Shown piece after piece: positions 1 to 5,840 of a stretch of 17,397 nucleotides of DNA. The DNA lies in NCBI GenBank assembly GCA_014384515.1, contig JACNFS010000061.1:1-17397 (forward strand), given 5' to 3'. Position numbers and translations under genes: made by a program. This stretch comes from Dehalococcoidia bacterium. GTDB lineage: Bacteria; Chloroflexota; Dehalococcoidia; GIF9; UBA5629. Under the pieces are notes generated by a model, which saw nothing but the letters and a program-made list of their open reading frames with translations, was not told where the DNA came from and did no database searches. Each line of letters opens with the position of its first letter. Position 1 is the stretch's first letter.

Positions 1-562
1 CCAGATGAATTATGCGACGCTCATCAGCGGGCATAGGTTCGAGGGTTATCAAACGTCGGTTCCTCTTTACCTGCTCTGCCAAACGCAAGGCCAAACCTCG
101 CAAAGATTCATAGCGACGCTTCTTATAGCCAGCGACATCGACGTTTATCGGCACCCACATCTTCATCTTCTCGGCAACTATAAGCCTGACAACATACTGT
201 AGAGAAGCCAGAGTCTGCCCTCGACGACCAATCAAAATCCCTAGGTCATCGCCTTCGATAGCCAGAGCCATTGGCTGTTCTTCTGTAGGCGCTTGAGTCA
301 CACAGACCTCAGCTGATATTCCCATAGCCTTGATCAGCGTCTCCAGAACCTCAGTCGCTATGCTGGCTACCTCGTCCTTTTCCTTAGCATCACTCAGAAG
401 GTTCACCTTGATTTTAGCTTCCTCAGTCCCCATTCCTAGGACGCCCGACCTCCCTTTTCTCAGGACAACAACTTCCACCTGGTCCTCGTCTACACCTAAT
501 TGCTCGAGTGCCGTCTGGATGGCTTCATCCACTGTCTTGGCGCTTACTTCTATCTCTTTCAT
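1..562 (-). CDS. jag: Jag/SpoIIIJ-associated RNA-binding protein (KH-R3H), 3' end cut by window edge
   Basis: A cytoplasmic RNA-binding protein of the Jag (KhpB/EloR) family, encoded beside yidC in many bacteria and linked to cell elongation and membrane biogenesis. 187 codons are visible, read from an ATG at 562. Residues 1-52 form the Jag N-terminal domain, including SGVLGMGTEEAKIKV. Residues about 95-145 are a KH domain with the signature GILIGRRGQTLASLQYVV. The R3H domain has begun at the edge, with ADERRIIHL giving the R-x3-H pair (R182, H186). The start overlaps the yidC stop as ATGA, so translation is probably coupled to yidC. Probably only a few dozen codons lie beyond the edge. The domain identity is clear; the cellular role is taken from the family. 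Confidence 0.93.
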   Translation of the reverse strand, partial: MKEIEVSAKTVDEAIQTALEQLGVDEDQVEVVVLRKGRSGVLGMGTEEAKIKVNLLSDAKEKDEVASIATEVLETLIKAMGISAEVCVTQAPTEEQPMALAIEGDDLGILIGRRGQTLASLQYVVRLIVAEKMKMWVPINVDVAGYKKRRYESLRGLALRLAEQVKRNRRLITLEPMPADERRIIHL

Positions 563-1401
563 CTCTTGAAAACACCCTTTTTCTGCTTGGAAGCTTTCTT
601 TATCGTCGGAGACTCCTGTTGTGACTGTGGCAATTTTCTAACTGGCACTGCCTTTCCATCTGCCCCTGGCTTTGGAGCTGATGGAGCCCTCAAATAGCCC
701 CAGCCACCAGCAACAAAATACTGAATTACAATGCCGATCACATTTGAGACCACCCAGTAAAGAGCCAGACCGCTGGGGAAAGATAAGGTAAACATACCAA
801 ACATCAATGGCATCATCATTGTAGTCATTTGGGTCATGGACCGCTGTCTGGGGTCAGTAGCCGGCGGCGTTACCATTTTCTGCTGCACCCACATTGTGCC
901 GCCTACCAAGATAGCCAAGATGAGATTGCGGTCAGGCTGTGACAATCGGAGCCACAGAAATTGCTCATTCAATGGCACGGCTTGGCCAACCGCTGCCCAG
1001 GAATAGAGATGCTGCGACAAGTTCAATAAGTTCTCCGGGGTGGACGCCAGGGCTTGCATAATAGACTGGTAGAGAGCAATCCAAATGGGCAACTGGATAA
1101 GCATAGGCCAGAGACAGCCCAGAGGGTTGATGCCTGCTTCCTTATACAGCTTCATAGTCTCCTGCTGCAGCTTCTGCTGATTCTTGCCATATTTCTTTTT
1201 GAGCTCCTCCATTCTTGGCTGTAGCGCTTGCATGGCCTTGGTAGACCGCGTCTGCCGCACAGTAAGAGGGTAAAGGGCGAAGCGAACAACAATCGTGAGA
1301 ACGATGATCGCCACTCCAAAGTTACCAGCCACCATGGTAGTCAAAGCAATCAAGCTATTGAGTACCGGCTCAAGTATGATAGAGTTCCACAGCTCAGCCA
1401 T
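559..1401 (-). CDS. yidC: Membrane protein insertase YidC/Oxa1 family, monoderm type
   Basis: Integral membrane insertase that moves small membrane proteins into the cytoplasmic membrane, alone or with SecYEG. The 280-residue length and absence of a large periplasmic domain between the first two transmembrane segments match the Gram-positive/Oxa1 form. The hydrophilic-groove arginine is in VVRFALYPLT (R40). It is followed by the basic cytoplasmic hairpin (QPRMEELKKKYG), the PLGCLWPMLIQLPIWIALYQSI segment and further hydrophobic segments near residues 143-160 and 195-240. The C-terminal tail is strongly basic (KKASKQKKGVFKR), as in forms that touch the ribosome. No lipoprotein signal is visible at the N-terminus. 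The start lies 8 nt after the stop of the propeller gene, and the stop overlaps the jag start. Confidence 0.96.
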   Translation of the reverse strand: MAELWNSIILEPVLNSLIALTTMVAGNFGVAIIVLTIVVRFALYPLTVRQTRSTKAMQALQPRMEELKKKYGKNQQKLQQETMKLYKEAGINPLGCLWPMLIQLPIWIALYQSIMQALASTPENLLNLSQHLYSWAAVGQAVPLNEQFLWLRLSQPDRNLILAILVGGTMWVQQKMVTPPATDPRQRSMTQMTTMMMPLMFGMFTLSFPSGLALYWVVSNVIGIVIQYFVAGGWGYLRAPSAPKPGADGKAVPVRKLPQSQQESPTIKKASKQKKGVFKR

Positions 1402-1409
1402 AGTCAGCT

Positions 1410-2660
1410 CTAGTCAACAACCGAAGAAAACTCCCAGGCTATTACTCCAGTTTCCACATCGATACAATAGACGCCACCGTCCCTGGCATGAACATAAACC
1501 ATGTCCTCCTCAGCGTAGAGGGGGGCCATTACTGAATAACCAATAGATACAGTCCGTTCTGAGACTCCGCTGTCAGCCCTAAGCACATACATCTCGCCCG
1601 AATCTGAGATTGCTACCAGAAGACTGTCCAGCAGCACTGGCGTTGACACAATTGGGCTATCGGCGACAAACTGCCATAGCTCTCTACCTGTGCTGGCTTC
1701 AAGAGCATAGATACTGTGGTCAAGACAACCTGCGTAAACAACATTGTCCTTAACCACTGGAGTCGCCCAGAACCAGTTACCTCCCTCAAACCTCCATTTC
1801 TCTTTACCATCGTCACTATCGACAGCATAAAGGTAATGGTCAAAAGTGCCAAAGAAAACGGTGTCCCCAGAAACTACCGGAGATGAAGCAATAGCTGCCG
1901 GTAATTCAATTTCCCACAGTAGGCTGCCGTCTTGACCGGAAAGCGCATAAAGCCTGCCCTCGTAGTTGCTGATATACACAACCCCATCCTCAACTGCTGG
2001 AGATGTCCATATCTTTCCCCCGGTGTCAAATTCCCATCTTTTGTCTCCATAGACCGCATCCAAAGCATAGACTTTGCCATCAGAGCTGCCGACATAAAGG
2101 GTATCTTCGAGCACTACCGGGCTACCAACAATAGCTCCAATAAAGCTGTCTTGCCCTCGTGGATAGACCCACTCCCCCTGTTTTTTCCACGACGGGTTGC
2201 CTTCTTCATCATAACCAGGAGCGGATCTGTTTATAGCCATCACTTTGCCACCATCGCCAACGTAGGTCGCTACACAAACCAGATCTGCAGCCACTGCTGG
2301 CGTGCCGTAAATAGCCACCGGCCGTGCTGCCGGAGCACAACCGAGAGGACCACACATCCCCCCGGAAGGAGCCGGAGCTTTGATACGAAGCACCCACTCC
2401 CCATCCCTTTCGCTGGGGAAAATTAGCCGTTCGCTTCGCGCCGACGGGTTCAGTGCTAGGACTTCCCCGTTCATCGATCCAAGGTAAAGAATACCGTCAT
2501 AGTTAGCAAATCCCGACCACCCCTGCGCCCCTGGCCCAGCACAGCCACCACCCGATGCTGGAGCGACACAACTAAGAGCAGCCAGGCTAAGAACAGCAAG
2601 GGGAAGTAACACGAGCAATGCCTTACTTAGCTTAACTGAAATGAAACTAAGTTTTACCAT
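1410..2660 (-). CDS. Exported PQQ-type beta-propeller repeat protein, probable lipoprotein
   Basis: Residues 1-30 are a basic-then-hydrophobic signal segment ending LAALS-C31. This may be a lipobox, but position -3 is Ala and -2 is Leu, so lipidation is uncertain. From about residue 45 on, the protein is built of repeats resembling VYALDAxxGxxxWxF followed by SSPVVxDGxVYxG, about seven or eight blades. This is the PQQ/BamB-like eight-bladed propeller pattern. Examples are GSSDGKVYALDAVYGDKRWEF and SNYEGRLYALSGQDGSLLWEI. There is no catalytic domain, so it is more likely a scaffold or sensor than a PQQ dehydrogenase. A Cys- and Gly-rich linker follows the signal segment. It sits between yidD and yidC in the same transcription unit, which suggests a role in membrane or envelope protein handling, but that is inference. 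Confidence 0.85.
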   Translation of the reverse strand: MVKLSFISVKLSKALLVLLPLAVLSLAALSCVAPASGGGCAGPGAQGWSGFANYDGILYLGSMNGEVLALNPSARSERLIFPSERDGEWVLRIKAPAPSGGMCGPLGCAPAARPVAIYGTPAVAADLVCVATYVGDGGKVMAINRSAPGYDEEGNPSWKKQGEWVYPRGQDSFIGAIVGSPVVLEDTLYVGSSDGKVYALDAVYGDKRWEFDTGGKIWTSPAVEDGVVYISNYEGRLYALSGQDGSLLWEIELPAAIASSPVVSGDTVFFGTFDHYLYAVDSDDGKEKWRFEGGNWFWATPVVKDNVVYAGCLDHSIYALEASTGRELWQFVADSPIVSTPVLLDSLLVAISDSGEMYVLRADSGVSERTVSIGYSVMAPLYAEEDMVYVHARDGGVYCIDVETGVIAWEFSSVVD

Positions 2661-2693
2661 TATTCACTTCTAACGGCCAAGAGCCAAAGAATC

Positions 2694-2903
2694 TCATGGT
2701 ACTGGATCACAGCCACCGGTAGACCAGGGATGGCAACGAGCCAAGCGCTTAATCGTTAGCCACCCCCCTTTCCTCAATCCGTACATCTCAATTGCTTGAC
2801 ACGCATAATGAGAGCAAGTAGGAGTAAACCGGCAAGCAGATGGGGTAACTCGTGAGATGGTAGACTGATACAGCTTAATTAACTCCAGTGCCAACCATTT
2901 CAT
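2694..2903 (-). CDS. yidD: Membrane protein insertion efficiency factor YidD
   Basis: A 69-residue protein of the YidD (haemolytic DUF37) family, a small membrane-associated factor that helps YidC-dependent insertion. It begins MKWLALELIKLYQSTIS, an amphipathic helix, and carries the conserved cysteine pattern CRFTPTCSHYACQAIEMYG, then GGWLTIKRLARCHPWSTGGCDPVP, which matches the family almost end to end. Its first 29 nt overlap the end of rnpA in another frame, the usual rnpA-yidD arrangement. 33 nt separate its stop from the propeller gene, with no terminator visible. Confidence 0.96.
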   Translation of the reverse strand: MKWLALELIKLYQSTISRVTPSACRFTPTCSHYACQAIEMYGLRKGGWLTIKRLARCHPWSTGGCDPVP

Positions 2904-3237
2904 TATTGTCTCTTAGCAAATCGGCCCGTGCCAGCAAGTTATGTACCGACTCCTTGAGTTGGTGATAGTCAGCGGCGGCCGCACTTGGGCGGGCGATAAA
3001 CACTATGTCCCACCCTGTCTTTACTGGTGTTAAGCGCACTATCTCCTTTAGCAAGCGCCGCACCCGATTACGTACTACCGCTTTACCTAGGTTCTTGGTC
3101 ACGGAAAATCCGTACCGACTCAACTCAAGCCCGTTTGGCAGCGCTTTTGTTCGTATGAGATTATCTCCCCAGGCCTTACCCGATTCATAAACGGTCAAAT
3201 ATTGGGCTCTCTTTGTCAAAGCCCATTTTCTCGTCAT
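2875..3237 (-). CDS. rnpA: Ribonuclease P protein component
   Basis: The 120-residue protein subunit of RNase P, which assists the catalytic RNA in removing 5' leaders from pre-tRNAs. The family core is present: GFSVTKNLGKAVVRNRVRR, containing the RNR signature, then LLKEIVR. The C-terminal part (GWDIVFIARPSAA...) forms the last strand and helix. The start MTRKWALTKRAQYLTVYESG fits the usual family N-terminus, where a basic segment precedes F/Y-x-x-V-x-x-x-G. The gene follows rpmH after 4 nt and overlaps yidD, so it belongs to the ribosomal/YidC unit. The RNase P RNA gene is not in this window. Confidence 0.96.
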   Translation of the reverse strand: MTRKWALTKRAQYLTVYESGKAWGDNLIRTKALPNGLELSRYGFSVTKNLGKAVVRNRVRRLLKEIVRLTPVKTGWDIVFIARPSAAAADYHQLKESVHNLLARADLLRDNNEMVGTGVN

Positions 3238-3241
3238 GCTG

Positions 3242-3382
3242 CTAAACTGGCGTCAATCGCCACCGACCCTTAAGGCGTCTTGCCTTTAACACATCTCGCC
3301 CGCCACGGGTCGCCATCCTGGCCCGAAACCCGCACTTACGCTTTCTTGAAATTGTCTTGGGTTGATATGTCCGCTTCGGCAC
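3242..3382 (-). CDS. rpmH: 50S ribosomal protein L34
   Basis: A 46-residue highly basic ribosomal protein of the large subunit. Read from a GTG at 3382 it begins [19 protein letters not shown], continues [20 protein letters not shown] and ends RWRLTPV. This is the L34 consensus (KRTYQP...GFRARM.TR.GR.VL..RR.KGR). AAGGAAG lies 7 nt upstream and supports the GTG. It sits 19 nt after the rpsR stop and 4 nt before rnpA. The rpmH-rnpA pair is conserved in bacteria, but here dnaA and its boxes are not alongside. rpmH is instead joined to the rpsF-ssb-rpsR cluster. Confidence 0.96.
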   Translation of the reverse strand: MPKRTYQPKTISRKRKCGFRARMATRGGRDVLKARRLKGRWRLTPV

Positions 3383-3401
3383 GTTGGTTCTTCCTTACGT
3401 C

Positions 3402-3701
3402 CTAAGTCTTCGCCTCAACTCTACTGGTGTCACGAATATGATCTGCGGTATAAGGTAGCAAAGCCAGATAGCGAGCTCTTTTTATCGCCACTGCCAAGCG
3501 TCGTTGGTGCTTAGCGCAAACACCCGTGCGGCGACGCGTCTCAATTCTACCCCGCTCAGAGACATAACGTCGCAGTCTGGAAACATTCTTATAATCTATC
3601 TCAAGTTTGTCAGCACAGAAAGGGCAAACCTTGGGTTTGAAGACGAATCGGCGCGTCCTTTCTTTCCTAGTTCTTATTCCGTCGCGTTGGGTCATCCTCA
3701 A
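3402..3701 (-). CDS. rpsR: 30S ribosomal protein S18, cysteine-rich form
   Basis: Small-subunit protein that pairs with S6 on the platform of the 30S subunit. The S18 core is [49 protein letters not shown]. It carries a C26-x2-C29 pair (CPFC) and C62-x2-H65 (CAKH), the four ligands expected of the zinc-binding 'C+' version of S18. Start choice is open. A TTG at 3701 has AAGGAG at 8 nt, while an ATG at 3695 (97 residues) has the same AAGGAG at 14 nt; the TTG has the better spacing. It lies 28 nt after ssb, in the order rpsF-ssb-rpsR known from many bacteria. Confidence 0.95.
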   Translation of the reverse strand: MRMTQRDGIRTRKERTRRFVFKPKVCPFCADKLEIDYKNVSRLRRYVSERGRIETRRRTGVCAKHQRRLAVAIKRARYLALLPYTADHIRDTSRVEAKT

Positions 3702-3729
3702 GTGCTTGTCTCCTTATTGACAATCAATA

Positions 3730-4149
3730 CTAAAAGGGTAAGTCTTCGGGTTCTACCTCATCCTCAACAGGTTCCACAGGCTCCGCGGGAAGCTCTTCAC
3801 CGGGAAGAGGCGCCACGGGTTGCCTGTCAAGGAATAATACCCTATCGGCATTTACTTCAAGTGTAGTGCGCCTTTGCCCATCCCGGTCTTCCCAGGTTCT
3901 AGTGCGTAAACTACCCTCGACATAAACAAGTTTTCCTTTACTCAAGAACTGGTTACAGCTCTCGGCCTGCTTTCTCCATGCACTTACTCTGAACCATTCA
4001 GTTTCCTGTTTGCGCTCCCCGTCAGGCGCAGTATAAACACGATTAGTAGCAATACTGAATGAAGTTACCGCAGTCCCACTAGGTGTAAAACGCATTTCTG
4101 GATCACTACCCAGATTTCCAATAAGCATAACTTTAGCCAAACTTGCCAT
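3730..4149 (-). CDS. ssb: Single-stranded DNA-binding protein
   Basis: A 139-residue SSB that coats single-stranded DNA in replication, repair and recombination. The OB fold spans about residues 3-108, with MLIGNLGSDPEMRFTPSG, FSIATNR, ETEWFRVSAW, KGKLVYVEGSLRTR and TLEVNADRVLFL. The linker is short and rich in Pro, Glu and Val. It ends in the acidic tip EPEDLPF, the protein-interaction tail (DDIPF in E. coli). AAGGAG lies 6 nt before the ATG. It is placed between rpsF and rpsR, so SSB supply is tied to ribosomal protein transcription. Confidence 0.97.
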   Translation of the reverse strand: MASLAKVMLIGNLGSDPEMRFTPSGTAVTSFSIATNRVYTAPDGERKQETEWFRVSAWRKQAESCNQFLSKGKLVYVEGSLRTRTWEDRDGQRRTTLEVNADRVLFLDRQPVAPLPGEELPAEPVEPVEDEVEPEDLPF

Positions 4150-4174
4150 CTACTACTCCTTATTCCTTACTTCG

Positions 4175-4462
4175 TTATTCCCTCGACCTTATCAGCAAAT
4201 GCCGCAGAACCTCATCGGAGACCCGAAGATTTGCTTCTAGCTCCTTAATCGAAGCTGGCTCTAATTCAATTTGAGCTAACACATAATTGCCTTCAGTAAA
4301 TCGTTTTATGGGGTAAGCTAGCTTTCTTCTTCCCCACTCACTTGTCTCGGTTACATTCCCACCAATCTTATTAATAATCTCGCTTACCTTAGTTACAGTA
4401 TTAGGCACTTCCTCATCAATCACCTCGGGACTGATAATGAATACTAGCTCATAGCTGGGCAT
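4175..4462 (-). CDS. rpsF: 30S ribosomal protein S6
   Basis: A 95-residue protein that binds S18 and 16S rRNA on the 30S platform. The sequence is S6 throughout: MPSYELVFIISPEV at the start, then EWGRRKLAYPIKRFTEGNYVLAQIELEP and the final helix LRVSDEVLRHLLIRSRE. An upstream in-frame ATG at 4495 would add 11 residues (MSPLLDGEGDR). It directly follows the TATAAT at 4494-4499, so it would lie at or before the transcription start. The ATG at 4462 has AAGGTG about 5 nt upstream and gives the normal S6 length. It is the first gene of the minus-strand unit. Confidence 0.95.
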   Translation of the reverse strand: MPSYELVFIISPEVIDEEVPNTVTKVSEIINKIGGNVTETSEWGRRKLAYPIKRFTEGNYVLAQIELEPASIKELEANLRVSDEVLRHLLIRSRE

Positions 4463-4493
4463 TCTGTCACCTTCACCATCCAAAAGTGGGCTC

Positions 4494-4502
4494 ATTATAA
4501 CA
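4494..4502 (-). promoter_or_regulatory. Extended -10 promoter of the rpsF operon
   Basis: Read on the minus strand the bases are TGTTATAAT, a perfect TATAAT with the extended TG. A clear -35 is missing. TTGCTA at 4515-4520 is only 15 nt away, which fits a promoter that relies on the extended -10. The start of transcription would fall near 4487, about 25 nt before the rpsF start codon. Confidence 0.72.
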
Positions 4503-4535
4503 CATCAAAGAAAATAGCAACAGGCGAATTGTTTC

Positions 4536-4564
4536 TTGCATTTTAATCGCGTCTGGCCTATATT
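4536..4564 (+). promoter_or_regulatory. Sigma70-type promoter of ychF
   Basis: TTGCAT (4536-4541), a 17-nt spacer and TATATT (4559-4564) form a good sigma70-type promoter. AAAGGAGG follows at 4576-4583, 5 nt before the TTG start of ychF. The leader would be only about 18 nt. The promoter lies back to back with that of rpsF in the 126-nt divergent gap. Confidence 0.68.
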
Positions 4565-4588
4565 TCTAGCTAGACAAAGGAGGCATTC

Positions 4589-5689
4589 TTGGAAATCAGT
4601 ATCATCGGGCTACCTAAGACCGGCAAGACAACAACTTTCAATGCTTTGACCAGAGGGAAAGCTGAGACTGGAGCTTATGCACCAACCGCCTTAGCCCCTA
4701 ATATGGGAGTATCTAAGGTACCGGAGCCGAGACTAGAGGTCTTGGACAAGGTCTTCCAACCAAAGAAGATAATGCCTGCTGAGGTGAAATATGTTGATAT
4801 CGCTGGTGCAGCCAAAGGCTTCGGTAAAGGTGATGGAATAACCGGCCAATTCCTGAACTACCTTAGTAATGCCGATGCCCTGCTCCAAGTAGTCCGAGTC
4901 TTTGAGGACGAGAATGTGCCCCATATTGAGGGTAGCATCGACCCGAAGCGCGATATGACTACCATGGATCTGGAGCTTATCTTCTCTGATTTAGCCATAA
5001 TCGAAAGAAGAATCAAGCGCCTTGAAGACTCTCTAAAAGGTGCTAAGCCGTCAGAACGTGACCCACTTCTTAAGGAGCAAGCCCTACTTCAAAAGATTAA
5101 GTCAGGATTAGACAAAGATATATCAATTTGGCAACAAGATTTAGTTGCCGAGGAAATCAGAGGCCTAGCCAATTATCAATTTCTTACCGCAAAACCTATG
5201 CTAGTGGTCCTGAATATTGGAGAGAATCAACTGGCGCAGGCTTCTTCCATTGAGGCTGAGCTGCGCTCAGTCTATTCCTATCGTCAATTCGAGGTGGCGG
5301 CTCTATGCGGTAAGTTAGAAATGGAGTTGGCTCAACTGACCGATGCTGAGGCTGAGGAATTCCGCGATGCCCTGGGACTGAGCGAGCCAGCGCTCGATCG
5401 TATCATCAGACTTTCCTATCAGCTCTTAGGACTAGTCTCCTTCTTTACCACAGTCTCCCAGGAATTGAAAGCGTGGACAATTACCAAAGGAACCACTGCC
5501 TTGAAAGCTGCGGGAAAGATTCATTCTGATATTGAGAAGGGCTTTATCCGGGCTGAGGTGGTAGGTTTTGACGATTTGGATAGCTGCGGCAGTCTAGCTG
5601 AAGCACGAAAACGGGGTCTACTCAGACTTGAGGGCAAGAATTACGTTGTCCAGGACGGGGACGTGATAACCTTCCTGTTTAACGTTTAG
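4589..5689 (+). CDS. ychF: Redox-regulated ATPase YchF (Obg-family P-loop protein)
   Basis: A 366-residue Obg-related nucleotidase that prefers ATP and binds ribosomes, linked to translation and stress responses. The start is TTG, supported by AAAGGAGG 5 nt upstream and by the protein beginning directly with the beta-strand MEISIIG. The P-loop is GLPKTGKTT (residues 7-15), where most YchF proteins have GLPNVGKST. G3 is DIAG (from D70). The G4 site is N209-I-G-E212, the NxxE form that explains ATP rather than GTP preference. The C-terminal 80 residues are the TGS-like domain, ending YVVQDGDVITFLFNV as in the family. It is probably a separate unit with its own promoter; 151 nt lie before ppsA. 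Confidence 0.95.
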   Translation: MEISIIGLPKTGKTTTFNALTRGKAETGAYAPTALAPNMGVSKVPEPRLEVLDKVFQPKKIMPAEVKYVDIAGAAKGFGKGDGITGQFLNYLSNADALLQVVRVFEDENVPHIEGSIDPKRDMTTMDLELIFSDLAIIERRIKRLEDSLKGAKPSERDPLLKEQALLQKIKSGLDKDISIWQQDLVAEEIRGLANYQFLTAKPMLVVLNIGENQLAQASSIEAELRSVYSYRQFEVAALCGKLEMELAQLTDAEAEEFRDALGLSEPALDRIIRLSYQLLGLVSFFTTVSQELKAWTITKGTTALKAAGKIHSDIEKGFIRAEVVGFDDLDSCGSLAEARKRGLLRLEGKNYVVQDGDVITFLFNV

Positions 5690-5755
5690 AACAAAATCGC
5701 TCTCAGCTAACATGGTAGCCCGACGTGCGCCACGAGTGCTCCTGAGTTGGTTTGC

Positions 5756-5799
5756 CATCCTTTTGTAGATGGTATTCAACATCCTTTTGTAGATGGTAT
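5756..5799 (+). repeat. 20-bp direct repeat, 24-nt period, upstream of ppsA
   Basis: The 20 bases CATCCTTTTGTAGATGGTAT occur exactly twice, at 5756-5775 and 5780-5799, with TCAA between them. Each copy contains a short inverted repeat around CTTTTGTA: CCATC/GATGG in the first copy and CATC/GATG in the second. The second copy ends inside the extended -10 of the ppsA promoter. The rest of the 151-nt gap (5690-5755 and 5803-5840) shows only weak short stems, no convincing terminator and no gene. The pair could be an operator or a recent tandem duplication. Confidence 0.8.
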
Positions 5800-5802
5800 A
5801 AT
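5794..5802 (+). promoter_or_regulatory. Extended -10 promoter of ppsA
   Basis: TGGTATAAT is a perfect TATAAT preceded by the extended TGn. The -35 region is weak; TTCAAC at 5775-5780 is 16 nt upstream. The equivalent place in the first repeat copy reads TGGTATTCA. The leader to the ppsA start would be about 32 nt and includes AAGGAG at 5830-5835, 5 nt before the ATG. Confidence 0.68.
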
Positions 5803-5840
5803 AGACCAAAAGGTTGCAGTCTCAATAACAAGGAGAGGTA

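Noticed and set aside
1932..2426. 164-codon plus-strand open frame antisense to the propeller gene
   Set aside because: The opposite strand is a clear beta-propeller. The antisense translation shows no motif.
4463..4495. Longer rpsF from an ATG at 4495
   Set aside because: That ATG abuts the TATAAT box, so the transcript would begin downstream of it. The shorter form has a ribosome site and the usual S6 length.
5690..5755. Intrinsic terminator after ychF
   Set aside because: There are only 4-bp stems such as CGTG/CACG at 5724-5734 and no T-run.
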